From NCBI GenBank assembly GCA_030159235.1, contig BSBG01000009.1:85592-149591 (forward strand): a stretch of 64,000 nucleotides of DNA. Reading direction: 5' to 3'. This document shows, in pieces, positions 1 to 8,927 of the stretch. A program made the position numbers and the translations under genes. The notes beneath the pieces were generated by a model. The model was not told the DNA's origin and searched no databases. It was given only the letters and a program-made list of their open reading frames with translations. Each line of letters opens with the position of its first letter. Position 1 is the stretch's first letter. Origin of the DNA: Bacillus safensis (GTDB lineage: Bacteria; Bacillota; Bacilli; Bacillales; Bacillaceae).

Positions 1-670
1 GTTTAATGAGCTTTGATTTGAGAAACGGCTTTGTCTTTTGGAGCAGACGCGCAAGCTTCTGACCATCTGTTGTTTCATTGAATCGTTTATCTTCAATTGT
101 ACGAATCGATTGAAGAATTTCACGCCCATGCTTTTTCTCAATAATAATGATTTCAGGCTCATCATCTTCAGGAAAAACGGGTTCAGAAGGCGGAAGGTTT
201 GCTCCTTTAAATCCGATTGTATATGCCGCATCCTCTTCCTCATCACGGCTGTCTTCCTCCGAACCTAAATAGAGCACTTTGACATAGTAAGGACCTGACC
301 ATGCATGCGGGAAGTTGATCTCAGTCTCACCGCTTGCTGTGTCCGTGCGATATCTTGAATATGTGTCATCCTTCATCGCTCTGTCCTTACTTGGATAGAC
401 CGATACGGATAACACTTGTTTGCTTTTTACAGAAATTTGCATATGCGTATATTTTGCCACCTCTTGTGCAGATGGCGTGATTTGATACCATGCCTCTTCC
501 TTTTCATTCTGTAATGTGCCTGAGATCACTTCACCATTTTTTAACCCAATAGCTTCATTGACATTTGTTCCTTTACTGGCAGCTGCTGCCTCGTATCCAG
601 GTAATGCTGCCATACATAGAATAATGGCCATGAGTACGATCACACAGGATTTGACCTGCTTCTTGAACAT
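1..670 (-). CDS. Secreted protein, N-terminal part (cut by window edge)
   Basis: An open minus-strand frame runs from an ATG at 670 to the window edge without a stop; a strong ribosome site (AAGGGGG) lies just upstream. Visible are about 223 residues: a signal peptide (residues 1-30, two Lys, a hydrophobic stretch and an Ala-rich cleavage region), then a region of about 110 residues that looks like a beta-sandwich resembling pre-peptidase C-terminal (PPC) domains, an acidic linker near 160-175 and a basic helical segment (HGREILQSIRTI...) at the cut end. I do not recognise the family. A secreted protease or surface protein is possible, but no catalytic motif is in view. Confidence 0.7.
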   Translation of the reverse strand, partial: MFKKQVKSCVIVLMAIILCMAALPGYEAAAASKGTNVNEAIGLKNGEVISGTLQNEKEEAWYQITPSAQEVAKYTHMQISVKSKQVLSVSVYPSKDRAMKDDTYSRYRTDTASGETEINFPHAWSGPYYVKVLYLGSEEDSRDEEEDAAYTIGFKGANLPPSEPVFPEDDEPEIIIIEKKHGREILQSIRTIEDKRFNETTDGQKLARLLQKTKPFLKSKLIK

Positions 671-814
671 GAAAAGACCCCCTTATCTTTTATGATACCT
701 TGGAAGAATATCACAGAAAGACATTTAGTAGAATCTGTTTTTTACATAATTAAACTCGTTTTAAGCTAGGATTTGAGATATTCAGAAAGCAAGTAGAATA
801 GCCTCATAAACTTT

Positions 815-843
815 TTGCCATTTCAAACGGAAAATGATGCTAT
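815..843 (+). promoter_or_regulatory. Possible promoter of the alpha-mannoside operon
   Basis: TTGCCA at 815-820 and TGCTAT at 838-843 are 17 bases apart. The -10 is weak, as expected for an activator-dependent promoter (the operon encodes a PRD activator). It fits the downstream cre and the start at 913. Confidence 0.3.
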
Positions 844-876
844 TTAACCATGACAAAAAGTACATTACAATCAACT

Positions 877-890
877 TGTAAGCGCTTAAT
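877..890 (+). promoter_or_regulatory. cre (CcpA) site
   Basis: TGTAAGCGCTTAAT matches the CcpA box TGWAANCGNTNWCA except in the last two positions and has the palindromic AAGCGCTT core. It lies between the putative promoter and the TTG start at 913, where bound CcpA would block transcription. Its place argues against the ATG at 850 being the real start. Confidence 0.55.
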
Positions 891-912
891 AAACAAGAGA
901 GAAGGGATCAGC

Positions 913-1371
913 TTGTTCCAAAAAGATCATGTTTTCACAAAAGTAAACGGTCGATCAAAGAATGAGATTTTACAATATATTTCTGAGAAAGCTGAAGACC
1001 TTCAGATTACAAACGATCAAGCAGGGCTATTAACGGATTTATTAAAACGGGAAGACGAGGTCTCCACAGGACTTCAGCAAGGCTTCGCCATCCCTCATAC
1101 AAAAAGCTCTGCTGTACAAACGGCTTCACTTCTTTTTTTAGAGCTTGAACAGCCTATTGATTGGGGAAGCTTCGATGATTTACCCACAAGCTATTTATTT
1201 ACACTGCTCGTTCCACTAGAAGAGGCCAATATCACACACCTGAAGTTACTGTCAGGTATTGCGACCAGCCTAATGGAACCTGATTTCATCGAAAAGATTC
1301 AACCCGGTCAAACAGCCGATTACTATTACGAAGTCATTGAACAACAATTGAAAGAGGGGATTACACAATGA
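913..1371 (+). CDS. PTS EIIA component, fructose/mannitol family
   Basis: About 152 residues, a free-standing cytoplasmic EIIA of the fructose-mannitol family that passes phosphate from HPr to EIIB. The phospho-accepting His is in GFAIPHTK (residue 62). I chose TTG 913: it has AGAGAAGGGA in front and gives the usual EIIA N-terminus, whereas the in-frame ATG at 850 has no ribosome site and would place a cre box inside the gene. The stop overlaps the EIIB start by 4 bases, so the two are translationally coupled. It is the first gene of a split EIIA/EIIB/EIIC system joined to an alpha-mannosidase; in E. coli MngA the three domains are one protein. Confidence 0.85.
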   Translation: MFQKDHVFTKVNGRSKNEILQYISEKAEDLQITNDQAGLLTDLLKREDEVSTGLQQGFAIPHTKSSAVQTASLLFLELEQPIDWGSFDDLPTSYLFTLLVPLEEANITHLKLLSGIATSLMEPDFIEKIQPGQTADYYYEVIEQQLKEGITQ

Positions 1372-1697
1372 AAATTGTCGGTGTCACTTCATGTCCAGCA
1401 GGGTTAGCTCATACACCAATGGCAGCAAAGGCGTTAGAAAATGCGGGTAAACAGCTCGGACACGAGATTAAAATCGAACAGCAAGGCATTATGGGGCAGG
1501 TAAACGGCATTACAGCAGAGGAAGCACAGCAGGCAGACCTCTGCATCATTGCCTCAAATCAGCATATCAACGATGCGGAACGCTTCTCAGGCATTCCTAC
1601 TGTACGCGTCGAAATCGGACGTGCCTTAAAAAATGCCGAGCAAATCATCACCAAAGCCGTAGCGCTTGTTGAAAAGAAGAAATCTGAATCTCAATAA
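1368..1697 (+). CDS. PTS EIIB component, fructose family
   Basis: 109 residues. It begins MKIVGVTSCPAGLAHTPMAA, the typical EIIB-fructose phosphorylation loop with the phospho-cysteine at residue 9. It would take phosphate from the EIIA encoded upstream and give it to the sugar carried by EIIC. The ATG overlaps the EIIA stop (ATGA). The substrate cannot be read from EIIB itself; the alpha-mannosidase downstream points to an alpha-mannoside such as 2-O-alpha-mannosyl-D-glycerate. Confidence 0.88.
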   Translation: MKIVGVTSCPAGLAHTPMAAKALENAGKQLGHEIKIEQQGIMGQVNGITAEEAQQADLCIIASNQHINDAERFSGIPTVRVEIGRALKNAEQIITKAVALVEKKKSESQ

Positions 1698-1733
1698 ACA
1701 TGAGCAATGCCATATAGAAAGGAGCAAAGCAAA

Positions 1734-2852
1734 ATGAAAGCAAAATTAAAAGTGATTGAAGGCCACCTCATGACCGGTATTTCTTATATCCTTCCTGTGA
1801 TCATCGGTGCCTCACTTATCGTTGGTTTAGCGAAATTGGTCGGATTAGGGTTTGGTGTTTCAGATTTAAACGCCTATAAGGATGCTGGTGGCATTCTGCA
1901 CGGCGCCTATTTAATGGAACAGGTTGGCTGGACAGGTATTGGCTTAATGAACGTCCTGCTCGCTGGATTTATCGCCTATTCGATTGCGGATAAATCAGGT
2001 CTTGCGGCCGGCTTTATCGGAGGTGCCCTTGCCAGCGCAACAAATGCAGGATTTATTGGTGCCGTCATTGCAGGTTTCTTCGCAGGATATGTCGCTCTTT
2101 TTGTGAAAAGAAAAATTCAAATTCAAGGCTCTGCAGCAGGGCTCGTCCCGCTGCTCATCTTGCCGCTCATTACCGTTGGCTTAACTGGACTTCTCATGTC
2201 CGTTCTGCTGGGCGGACCATTAGGCGCTTTGAACACCGCATTAATTGAATGGATCAAAGGCATGGTCGCAGATGGAACAAGTACACTCGCGCTCGCTCTC
2301 ATTTTAGGTGCGATGATTGGCTTCGATCTTGGCGGACCGGTGAATAAATCCGCTTGGATGGCTGGTAACGCGCTCTTCCTATCAGGCGTCTACCTCCCTG
2401 CCATTCTCGTTAATATTGCGATTGTCATTCCACCGCTTGGATACGGGCTTGCGACTTTGATTCGAAAACGCAACTTCTCGTCAACCTTTAGAGAAGCTGG
2501 ACGTGGCGGGCTTGTCATGGGCATTATCGGTATTACAGAAGGGGCGATTCCTTTTACCCTCGTCAATCCTTTGAAATTGATTCCGCTTAATGTCATCGCG
2601 TGTGCTGCTGGAAGCGGGGTCGCTGCATTATTAGGTGTTCATGACATCATGCCGCCAATTGGCGGGCTATACGGCTTCTTCTCAGTCGGAAACTGGTGGG
2701 CTTATTTAATCGGAGCCCTTACTGGCGCACTCATCATCGGTATTGGCGCCAACCTGCTTGTGAATTTCTCTGAGAAAAAAGAGCCAAAAACGCCAGAACA
2801 TGATCAGAAGCAGAAAGAAGAAGACGATTTTGACCTTGTGCTAGAAGGATAA
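1734..2852 (+). CDS. PTS EIIC component, fructose family membrane permease
   Basis: 372 residues with about nine to ten hydrophobic segments; the sequence DLGGPVNKSAW and the Gly-rich loops are typical of EIIC of the fructose/2-O-mannosylglycerate family. It forms the membrane channel of the PTS and carries out the phosphoryl transfer to sugar. Start chosen at ATG 1734, behind GAAAGGAG; an in-frame ATG at 1707 lacks a good site. The C-terminus ends in a charged tail of about 25 residues (EKKEPKTPEHDQKQ...). The gene sits between EIIB and the mannosidase in the same operon. Confidence 0.88.
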   Translation: MKAKLKVIEGHLMTGISYILPVIIGASLIVGLAKLVGLGFGVSDLNAYKDAGGILHGAYLMEQVGWTGIGLMNVLLAGFIAYSIADKSGLAAGFIGGALASATNAGFIGAVIAGFFAGYVALFVKRKIQIQGSAAGLVPLLILPLITVGLTGLLMSVLLGGPLGALNTALIEWIKGMVADGTSTLALALILGAMIGFDLGGPVNKSAWMAGNALFLSGVYLPAILVNIAIVIPPLGYGLATLIRKRNFSSTFREAGRGGLVMGIIGITEGAIPFTLVNPLKLIPLNVIACAAGSGVAALLGVHDIMPPIGGLYGFFSVGNWWAYLIGALTGALIIGIGANLLVNFSEKKEPKTPEHDQKQKEEDDFDLVLEG

Positions 2853-2880
2853 TTTGAACAAAGAAAGGTGTCGTTGATCA

Positions 2881-5544
2881 ATGACTGTCAATGTACATGT
2901 GATTCCACATACTCACTGGGACCGGGAATGGTATTTCACCACCTCCCGCTCCCGTATCTACTTAATGAAAAACGTAATGGACATTTTAGACACCCTTGAA
3001 ACAGACGAAAGATTCCATTACTTCATGCTTGATGCCCAGGCATCCTTATTAGATGATTATCTGAAATGGCGTCCAGAGGATGAGAATCGAATCAAAAAGC
3101 TCGTCACAGCCAAACGTCTCATCATCGGACCATGGTATACCCAAACTGACCAGCTCGTCATCTCAGGTGAATCGATTGTGCGGAACCTGCAATATGGAAT
3201 TGAACGCTGTCAGCAGTTCGGTCATGTGATGAAGGTCGGCTATGTCCCTGATTCCTTCGGCCAATCCGCACAAATGCCTCAGATTTATCGCGGCTTTGGC
3301 ATTGTGGATACGGCATTTTGGCGCGGCGTTTCTGACCATATGACAAATCATACTGAATTCAATTGGCGCGGCGCTGACGGCAGTGAAGTCTTTGCTGTGA
3401 ACCTGCCATTTGGTTACTACTACGGCGGTAATATTCCTGAGAAGGATGAAGACTTACAAGCCTTTTTATCTGAAAAAATTGGTGCGCTACAAGCAAAGGC
3501 CACCACAAAGAGTGTCTATTTCCCAAATGGCTTTGACCAGGCACCGATCCGCAAAAACCTGCCTGACTTATTAGAAAAAGCCAATGAACTTGACGAGAAT
3601 CACTATCAAATCAGTAGTTTAGAAGACTATATTGCAGCAGTGAAAAAAGAGCGTACGTCTTTTGAGACGTTACAAGGAGAGCTTATTCACGCGAAGCATA
3701 TGCGGATTCACAAATCGATCTTTTCAACACGAGCTGATTTAAAAATTTTAAACAATCAAATTGAAAACTATCTCGTCAATGTGATGGAGCCAATCCTAAC
3801 GATCAGCTATTCACTCGGACATGACTATCCTCATGACACGGTTCGTGATATTTGGTACCTCATGTTTGAAAATGCAGCGCATGACAGCATTGGCGGCTGT
3901 AATAGTGACACGACGAATCAAGACGTCTTCTTCCGCTATAAACAGGCAAAGGAAATCGCCGAGAATCTGGTGGACTTACACATGCGTCTCATCGCTATTC
4001 GACTGCAAACAGAGCAGGAAATCACGTTCACTTTATTCAATACACTGCCTTCAAAGCGCTCTGAAGTCATTGAAATCGAAACGTTTATCACAGAACGTCC
4101 ATTTACGCTAAAGGATGCAAATGGAAAAACGCTTCACTACACAGTGAAAAGCAAAACAGATGTCACTGATTATGTGCTGGCACAGCAAATTTCTCTTAAC
4201 CCAAGTAAAGATGTGTACATGCCAAAACAAGTATGGAAAGCCGTTCTGCTGATTGAAGCCATCGACTTACCGTCAGTAGGCTATACTCAAGTGAGCATGG
4301 TCTTCGATGAATTAAGCGAAGCTGCGTGGGAACAAACAGAAGGGCGCTTCATTGAAAATGAGTATTACCGCATTGCGGCAAATGACAACGGAGCGCTGGA
4401 CATCACAGATAAACAAACAGGCAAGACCTTCTCTGAACAAATGATCTTTGAAGATAACGGAGATGATGGGGATTCCTACAACTATTCACCACCACGTGAG
4501 GATCTGTATGTGTCATCCAAAGATCTTTCATCAGCAGACATCACAGTGTCTAAAAGCGGTCTGCAAGAGGAGCTGACCATCCAGCTTCAACTCACTGTTC
4601 CATATGATTTAGAGGAGCGCTCTCAGCAATCAGCCACGACTTCACTCCCAATCACAGCGAAGGTGGCATTAAACAAAGATGAGGCTGTCATCCGTTTTCA
4701 TGTAGATGTCGACAACCATGCGTTAGATCATCGTCTACGTGTTCTCTTTGATACAGGCATCGCGTCAAACGTATCACTGAGCGATCAACAGTTTGGTACA
4801 ATCGAACGCCCAACAGAACTGACACAAGAGCTTGAATGGTGGAACAATGAACATTGGGAAGAAAAACCGATCACCATTGAACCGATGCAATCCTTTGTTG
4901 CACTTCGTGACGATGCATATGGTGTCGCTCTGTTGACCGACTGCGTAAGAGAATACCAGATCACAGGAGAAGGCTACACAACGATTGCGTATACCCTCTT
5001 CCGCTGTTTCGGAAAAATGGGGAAAGAAAATCTTCTTTACCGTCCAGGCCGCGCATCTGGAGAAAAAATTGTTGAGACACCTGATGCTCAGCTTCAAGGC
5101 GCACTATCATTCTCATTCGGTATGCATTATAGCCAAGATGCCGTCAGCGAGGGACACTTAGCGCAGCTTGCCAAACGGTATACGACACCTGTTCAATGCT
5201 ACGAACGGGCAGACTTTTTAAACGGTCGTTTAATTTTCTCTTTCCGAGATGAGAAAGAAGACTTACAATCTACTTATAGCCTGCTTGACATTGAAACAGA
5301 CGGAGCCATTCTAAGCGCTCTAAAGAAAGAAGAGCATGGAACAGGCATTGTCATCCGTCTCTTCAATCCATATTTAGCTCGTCAAACAGCCGCTTCAATC
5401 AATAGTTCATCACTACAACACGGAGAAACAGCGAATTTAGGCGAAACACCTGAAGGACATATACTCAAAGCACAACATGGATCATTACACATTGAACCGC
5501 TCACACCTTGTCAGGTACAAACCTACATTGTAAAGAAAAAATGA
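2881..5544 (+). CDS. mngB: Alpha-mannosidase, GH38 (MngB type)
   Basis: 887 residues, close to E. coli MngB in length and with similar motifs at the N-terminus. Zinc ligands are visible as HTHWDREWYF (His12, Asp14), the nucleophile Asp124 in GYVPDSFGQSAQ, and a further His in NAAHDSIGGC (His334). GH38 N-terminal catalytic domain, helical middle and beta-rich C-terminal half occur in the usual order. No signal peptide, so it is cytoplasmic and would act on the phosphorylated alpha-mannoside delivered by the PTS, releasing mannose 6-phosphate and an aglycone. Ribosome site AAAGAAAGGTG. The exact substrate (mannosylglycerate versus another alpha-mannoside) is inference from MngA/MngB and from context. 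Confidence 0.9.
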   Translation: MTVNVHVIPHTHWDREWYFTTSRSRIYLMKNVMDILDTLETDERFHYFMLDAQASLLDDYLKWRPEDENRIKKLVTAKRLIIGPWYTQTDQLVISGESIVRNLQYGIERCQQFGHVMKVGYVPDSFGQSAQMPQIYRGFGIVDTAFWRGVSDHMTNHTEFNWRGADGSEVFAVNLPFGYYYGGNIPEKDEDLQAFLSEKIGALQAKATTKSVYFPNGFDQAPIRKNLPDLLEKANELDENHYQISSLEDYIAAVKKERTSFETLQGELIHAKHMRIHKSIFSTRADLKILNNQIENYLVNVMEPILTISYSLGHDYPHDTVRDIWYLMFENAAHDSIGGCNSDTTNQDVFFRYKQAKEIAENLVDLHMRLIAIRLQTEQEITFTLFNTLPSKRSEVIEIETFITERPFTLKDANGKTLHYTVKSKTDVTDYVLAQQISLNPSKDVYMPKQVWKAVLLIEAIDLPSVGYTQVSMVFDELSEAAWEQTEGRFIENEYYRIAANDNGALDITDKQTGKTFSEQMIFEDNGDDGDSYNYSPPREDLYVSSKDLSSADITVSKSGLQEELTIQLQLTVPYDLEERSQQSATTSLPITAKVALNKDEAVIRFHVDVDNHALDHRLRVLFDTGIASNVSLSDQQFGTIERPTELTQELEWWNNEHWEEKPITIEPMQSFVALRDDAYGVALLTDCVREYQITGEGYTTIAYTLFRCFGKMGKENLLYRPGRASGEKIVETPDAQLQGALSFSFGMHYSQDAVSEGHLAQLAKRYTTPVQCYERADFLNGRLIFSFRDEKEDLQSTYSLLDIETDGAILSALKKEEHGTGIVIRLFNPYLARQTAASINSSSLQHGETANLGETPEGHILKAQHGSLHIEPLTPCQVQTYIVKKK

Positions 5545-5550
5545 ACATGT

Positions 5551-5580
5551 AGGGGCGGGATCCATTTGGATTCCGCCTCT
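5551..5580 (+). other. Intercistronic stem-loop
   Basis: GGCGGGATCC / GGATTCCGCC form a 10-bp stem (one G-U pair) around ATTT between the mannosidase stop and the kinase ribosome site. The T-run after it is short and interrupted (TCTCTTT), so it is more likely a partial attenuator or an mRNA-stabilising hairpin that lowers expression of the distal genes. Confidence 0.5.
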
Positions 5581-5601
5581 CTTTAATGGAGGGCATTGAT
5601 C

Positions 5602-6486
5602 ATGAGAATTGGAGGCATTGAAGCAGGCGGAACGAAATTTGTCTGCGGCTACGGAACAACAGACGGAACGATTGAACACATGACTTCCTTTGCAACAGGA
5701 AATCCAGATGAAACATGCCGGCAAGTGATCGATTATTTTACAAAGCATCCTGTCGATGCAATAGGAATTGGGGCATTCGGGCCAGTCGATGTGAAAGAGA
5801 AAAGCCCAAGCTATGGGACGATTTTAGACACACCCAAAACAGCATGGCGTCAATTCCCTTTCCTCTCTACCTTACAACAAGCTCTAGGGGTCCCAATGAA
5901 GCTTGATACCGATGTAAACTGTGCAGCACTCGGAGAAGCCCGTTTTTCCACTGAAGCAGAAAAACCTGCCTCTTTGGTCTATATCACCGTTGGGACTGGA
6001 ATAGGCGGCGGTGCCTATATTGAACATCGCCTCATTCACGGTTTACTACATCCTGAAATGGGTCATATCACCGTTCAGCGCCATCCTTATGACACCTACG
6101 GAGGCTGCTGTCCTATACATCATGACTGTTTAGAGGGTCTGGCATCTGGTCCTGCCATAGAAGGACGCTACCATACACTTGCACCAATGCTGCCAGAGGA
6201 TCATCCTGCCTGGTCACTTCATGCCTACTATCTCGGGCAAATGACCGCTAACTTACTTCTCACCCTTTCACCAGAGCGCATCATTCTAGGCGGAGGTGTG
6301 ATGAAACAGCCGGCTATGCTGCCGCTCATTCTTGATGAAACAGACAAGCGGCTTCACGGATATTTACAACTGCCAAAGCCCTTAAATGAAATCATCACCA
6401 AACCATCCTTTGATGGATTATCTGGTTTAATGGGCGCCATCGCTCTTGGAACGGATGCCTTACAGGCAAAAGGAGCAGCGCAATGA
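5602..6486 (+). CDS. ROK-family fructokinase/mannokinase
   Basis: 294 residues, cytoplasmic. N-terminal GGIEAGGTKF is the ROK ATP-binding loop; DVNCAALGEA holds the catalytic-base region; a zinc site is visible in HPEMGHI...CCPIHHDC (His, Cys, His, Cys), as in B. subtilis Frk/GmuE. It would phosphorylate mannose or fructose released in the pathway. Start at ATG 5602, 8 bases after GGAGGG; a TTG at 5596 is in frame but too close to that site. The stop overlaps the regulator start by 4 bases. If the PTS already phosphorylates the sugar, this kinase may handle free mannose from non-phosphorylated disaccharide. Confidence 0.85.
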   Translation: MRIGGIEAGGTKFVCGYGTTDGTIEHMTSFATGNPDETCRQVIDYFTKHPVDAIGIGAFGPVDVKEKSPSYGTILDTPKTAWRQFPFLSTLQQALGVPMKLDTDVNCAALGEARFSTEAEKPASLVYITVGTGIGGGAYIEHRLIHGLLHPEMGHITVQRHPYDTYGGCCPIHHDCLEGLASGPAIEGRYHTLAPMLPEDHPAWSLHAYYLGQMTANLLLTLSPERIILGGGVMKQPAMLPLILDETDKRLHGYLQLPKPLNEIITKPSFDGLSGLMGAIALGTDALQAKGAAQ

Positions 6487-8402
6487 TGATGACGGCAGAT
6501 ACTCGAACCTATCAGCTGATTCAGCGGCTATTTGAAACGAAAAGGTTCGTAAAGCTGGAGGAGCTCACTGCCTCTTTTCGCTTATCTGACCGCTCCATCC
6601 GCAATTTAATTAAGGAAGCAAATGAGCAGCTAAAGGAAGCTGGAGCCATGATTAAAACGATCCGTGGAAAGGGATATACCCTTTTAACGAGTGACCAAGA
6701 CGCTTTCCTGCTGTGGCTTCATCAACAAAAGCTTCCTGCCCGCTCGCTCGTCCCCGTCATGCCAGAAGAGCGTGTACGATTTATGATGAGAAAGCTATTG
6801 CTTCAACCGAATTACTTAAAAATTGACCAGCTGGCTGAAGAGCTATTTATCAGCCGTATGACGGTCAGCAGTGATTTAAAAAAAGGAAGAGAATTGTTAG
6901 CCCGTTACGGCATGACCCTTGTGTCAAAGCCCGGATTCGGTTTAAAGATTGAAGGAGACGAGCTGCAAAAAAGAACGTGCTATGCAGACTTACTTCTCGA
7001 GGAAGAGCCTGCACTCTCTCATATCACTGAGCGGGAGCAGCTCCATTTTTCTGATATTTCTCTTGAAACCATTCGATCGATTGTACTGACGAACCTGCAT
7101 CAAGAGTCATTACTCATTAAAGACATTGCCTTAAAAAATTTAGTCATTCATTTAGCAATTGCGATCCAGCAAACACGAAATAACCAGCGGATATCTGCCA
7201 GTACCACTCGCACACAAAGATCGCCAGTTTTGATGAGTATCGCCCAAAAGATCATCCAGCAGGTGAGTGACACCTTTCACGTGACCCTATCAGAGGATGA
7301 AACAGATTACTTAGTCATGCATCTATTGGCAAATCAAACGTGGAAAGAAGCCGCCCAGCATCAGACAACAGTGGAAGTTCAACAGGCGGTTACGGTCTTT
7401 TTACAGCACATTGAGAAAACAAGCGGTCATTGTTTTGCGGATGATAACATCCTGCGGCAAGACTTGCTGCTTCACATGAAGCCGTTATTAAATCGAATTC
7501 AATATGGCGTATCCTTACAAAACCCGCTTTTGCATGAGATCAAAGCGTCCTATCCTTACCCGTTTGATTTGGCTGTCAGCGGACTGAATGCCTTACAGCT
7601 GGTGCGAACGCCAAATGAAGACGAGGCCGCATATGTCGCCTTGCATATCGCTGCTTCATTTGAAAGAAGTCAGCTCGACACCTCACAAAAAAAGAAAGCC
7701 ATTATCGTATGCGGGTCTGGACTAGGGACGGCAAGACTGCTTGAAATTAAATTGAAGGCAGCCTTTCAACATGAACTTGAAATCGTCGAGCTCTATTCCT
7801 ATCAGGATTATCTAATGAGCACCTCCTTGCCGTGTGACGTCATCATCACAACCGTTCCACTCACATCAAAGGGAAAACCAGTGATTCAAGTCAACGCCTT
7901 TTTTGAACATCATGATATACAGCGCGTAAATGAAGTCATTCATTTATTAAATGGACACGGGGCACCCTCAAAGGAACTGATGGCGTTTTTTCAAGAACGA
8001 TTGACTTTAATGAATGCTGACCTAACCAGCAAGGATGAGGTGTTAGACACACTATGCAGCCGTTTAGAGGCGCATCAGCTAGTATCGCCTTCATTTCGGT
8101 CATCGGTGTTTGAGCGGGAGCAAATGTCGTCTACCTATCTTGGCAGCGGCATTGCAATGCCGCACCCGCTCATCACAAATGAAGGCACCTCCTCTGTAGC
8201 CATCGCACGCTTAAAGCAGCCGATTGACTGGCAGGGAGAACAAGTATCACTTGTCTTTTTATTAGCCATTCATAAAGATGACGCTGCCTGCATGAACCAA
8301 TTCTTTGAACAGGCCGTCGATTTACTGGACAATCCAGACCGCATTCACTCCCTCAAGCAAGCCAAAACATTTGATGAGCTAATGGATGCGTTGTTTCAAT
8401 AA
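6483..8402 (+). CDS. PRD-containing transcriptional activator (MtlR/LicR type) with EIIB and EIIA domains
   Basis: 639 residues. Two N-terminal helix-turn-helix regions (about 8-60 and 90-150), two PTS-regulation domains (about 190-290 and 300-395), an EIIB-Gat-like domain with the cysteine in IIVCGSGLGTA (about 405-490), and a C-terminal EIIA-fructose domain with a His in GIAMPHPL (about 500-639). Such proteins activate sugar PTS operons when HPr phosphorylates a PRD and their own EII components are busy transporting. It is last in the mannoside operon, overlaps the kinase by ATGA, and most likely controls the promoter near 815. A strong terminator follows. Confidence 0.88.
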   Translation: MMMTADTRTYQLIQRLFETKRFVKLEELTASFRLSDRSIRNLIKEANEQLKEAGAMIKTIRGKGYTLLTSDQDAFLLWLHQQKLPARSLVPVMPEERVRFMMRKLLLQPNYLKIDQLAEELFISRMTVSSDLKKGRELLARYGMTLVSKPGFGLKIEGDELQKRTCYADLLLEEEPALSHITEREQLHFSDISLETIRSIVLTNLHQESLLIKDIALKNLVIHLAIAIQQTRNNQRISASTTRTQRSPVLMSIAQKIIQQVSDTFHVTLSEDETDYLVMHLLANQTWKEAAQHQTTVEVQQAVTVFLQHIEKTSGHCFADDNILRQDLLLHMKPLLNRIQYGVSLQNPLLHEIKASYPYPFDLAVSGLNALQLVRTPNEDEAAYVALHIAASFERSQLDTSQKKKAIIVCGSGLGTARLLEIKLKAAFQHELEIVELYSYQDYLMSTSLPCDVIITTVPLTSKGKPVIQVNAFFEHHDIQRVNEVIHLLNGHGAPSKELMAFFQERLTLMNADLTSKDEVLDTLCSRLEAHQLVSPSFRSSVFEREQMSSTYLGSGIAMPHPLITNEGTSSVAIARLKQPIDWQGEQVSLVFLLAIHKDDAACMNQFFEQAVDLLDNPDRIHSLKQAKTFDELMDALFQ

Positions 8403-8410
8403 ATAGAACA

Positions 8411-8442
8411 AAAGGCCGCCCAATTAAAATGAGGCGGCCTTC
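8411..8442 (+). terminator. Terminator of the mannoside operon
   Basis: AAGGCCGCC / GGCGGCCTT, a 9-bp GC-rich stem with a 12-base loop, directly after the regulator stop. The downstream T-tract is weak (CGTGTTATTT). It may also serve the convergent arr gene. Confidence 0.75.
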
Positions 8443-8464
8443 GTGTTATTTAGAATGTGGATCA

Positions 8465-8881
8465 TTAATCGTATATGACATTTTTTCCTTCATCACTTAA
8501 TTTTTTTAAGAAGCTTAGCATATGATTGATTTCTTCATCAGAATGTCTTTCCCATGAACCTAATTCTGCGACTATTTTCAACGGAGATTTCGATCGATAA
8601 GAACGTGTTGGATTGCCGGGAAATTTTTTGTCAGTTACATTCGGATCATTTTCAAACTCGCCTAACGGTTCTACAATATAAATTCTCTCTTTCGCATCAG
8701 ACCTCGCTAATTCAGCTCCCCATTTGGCCGCGTTTAATGTTCCGGTGAAATAGATATGGTTCGATGTTTTATCCTGATAATTGGATAAATACAGCGGTTC
8801 AAGCAGATCTCCAATCTTCAATTCTGCCTTTGTCCCATGAAAAAAAGGACCAGAATCTAACACCTGCTCAATGTCATTCAT
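8465..8881 (-). CDS. arr: NAD+-rifampin ADP-ribosyltransferase (Arr)
   Basis: 138 residues, the normal size of Arr. Family motifs are plain: FFHGTKAELKIGD (His15), YFTGTLNAAKWGAELA, RIYIVEPLGEF, DPNVTDKKFPGNPT and SYRSKSPLKIV. The enzyme inactivates rifamycins by ADP-ribosylating the C23 hydroxyl, using NAD+, in the cytoplasm. Ribosome site AAGGGGTG precedes ATG 8881. The gene stands alone, convergent with the mannoside operon, with a small palindrome upstream (8912-8927). Assignment to Arr is firm from motifs; whether it gives measurable resistance is not readable from sequence. Confidence 0.93.
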   Translation of the reverse strand: MNDIEQVLDSGPFFHGTKAELKIGDLLEPLYLSNYQDKTSNHIYFTGTLNAAKWGAELARSDAKERIYIVEPLGEFENDPNVTDKKFPGNPTRSYRSKSPLKIVAELGSWERHSDEEINHMLSFLKKLSDEGKNVIYD

Positions 8882-8911
8882 ACAGCCACACCCCTTATCG
8901 TTTTTGACTTG

Positions 8912-8927
8912 CGTATAACAGTATACG
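8912..8927. promoter_or_regulatory. Palindrome upstream of arr
   Basis: CGTATA-ACAG-TATACG, perfect 6-bp arms, about 30 bases before the arr start. It could be an operator or a small leader hairpin; no known regulator is implied. The following stretch to 9397 is AT-rich and holds no convincing gene; a weak 89-codon minus-strand frame lacks a ribosome site. Confidence 0.35.
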
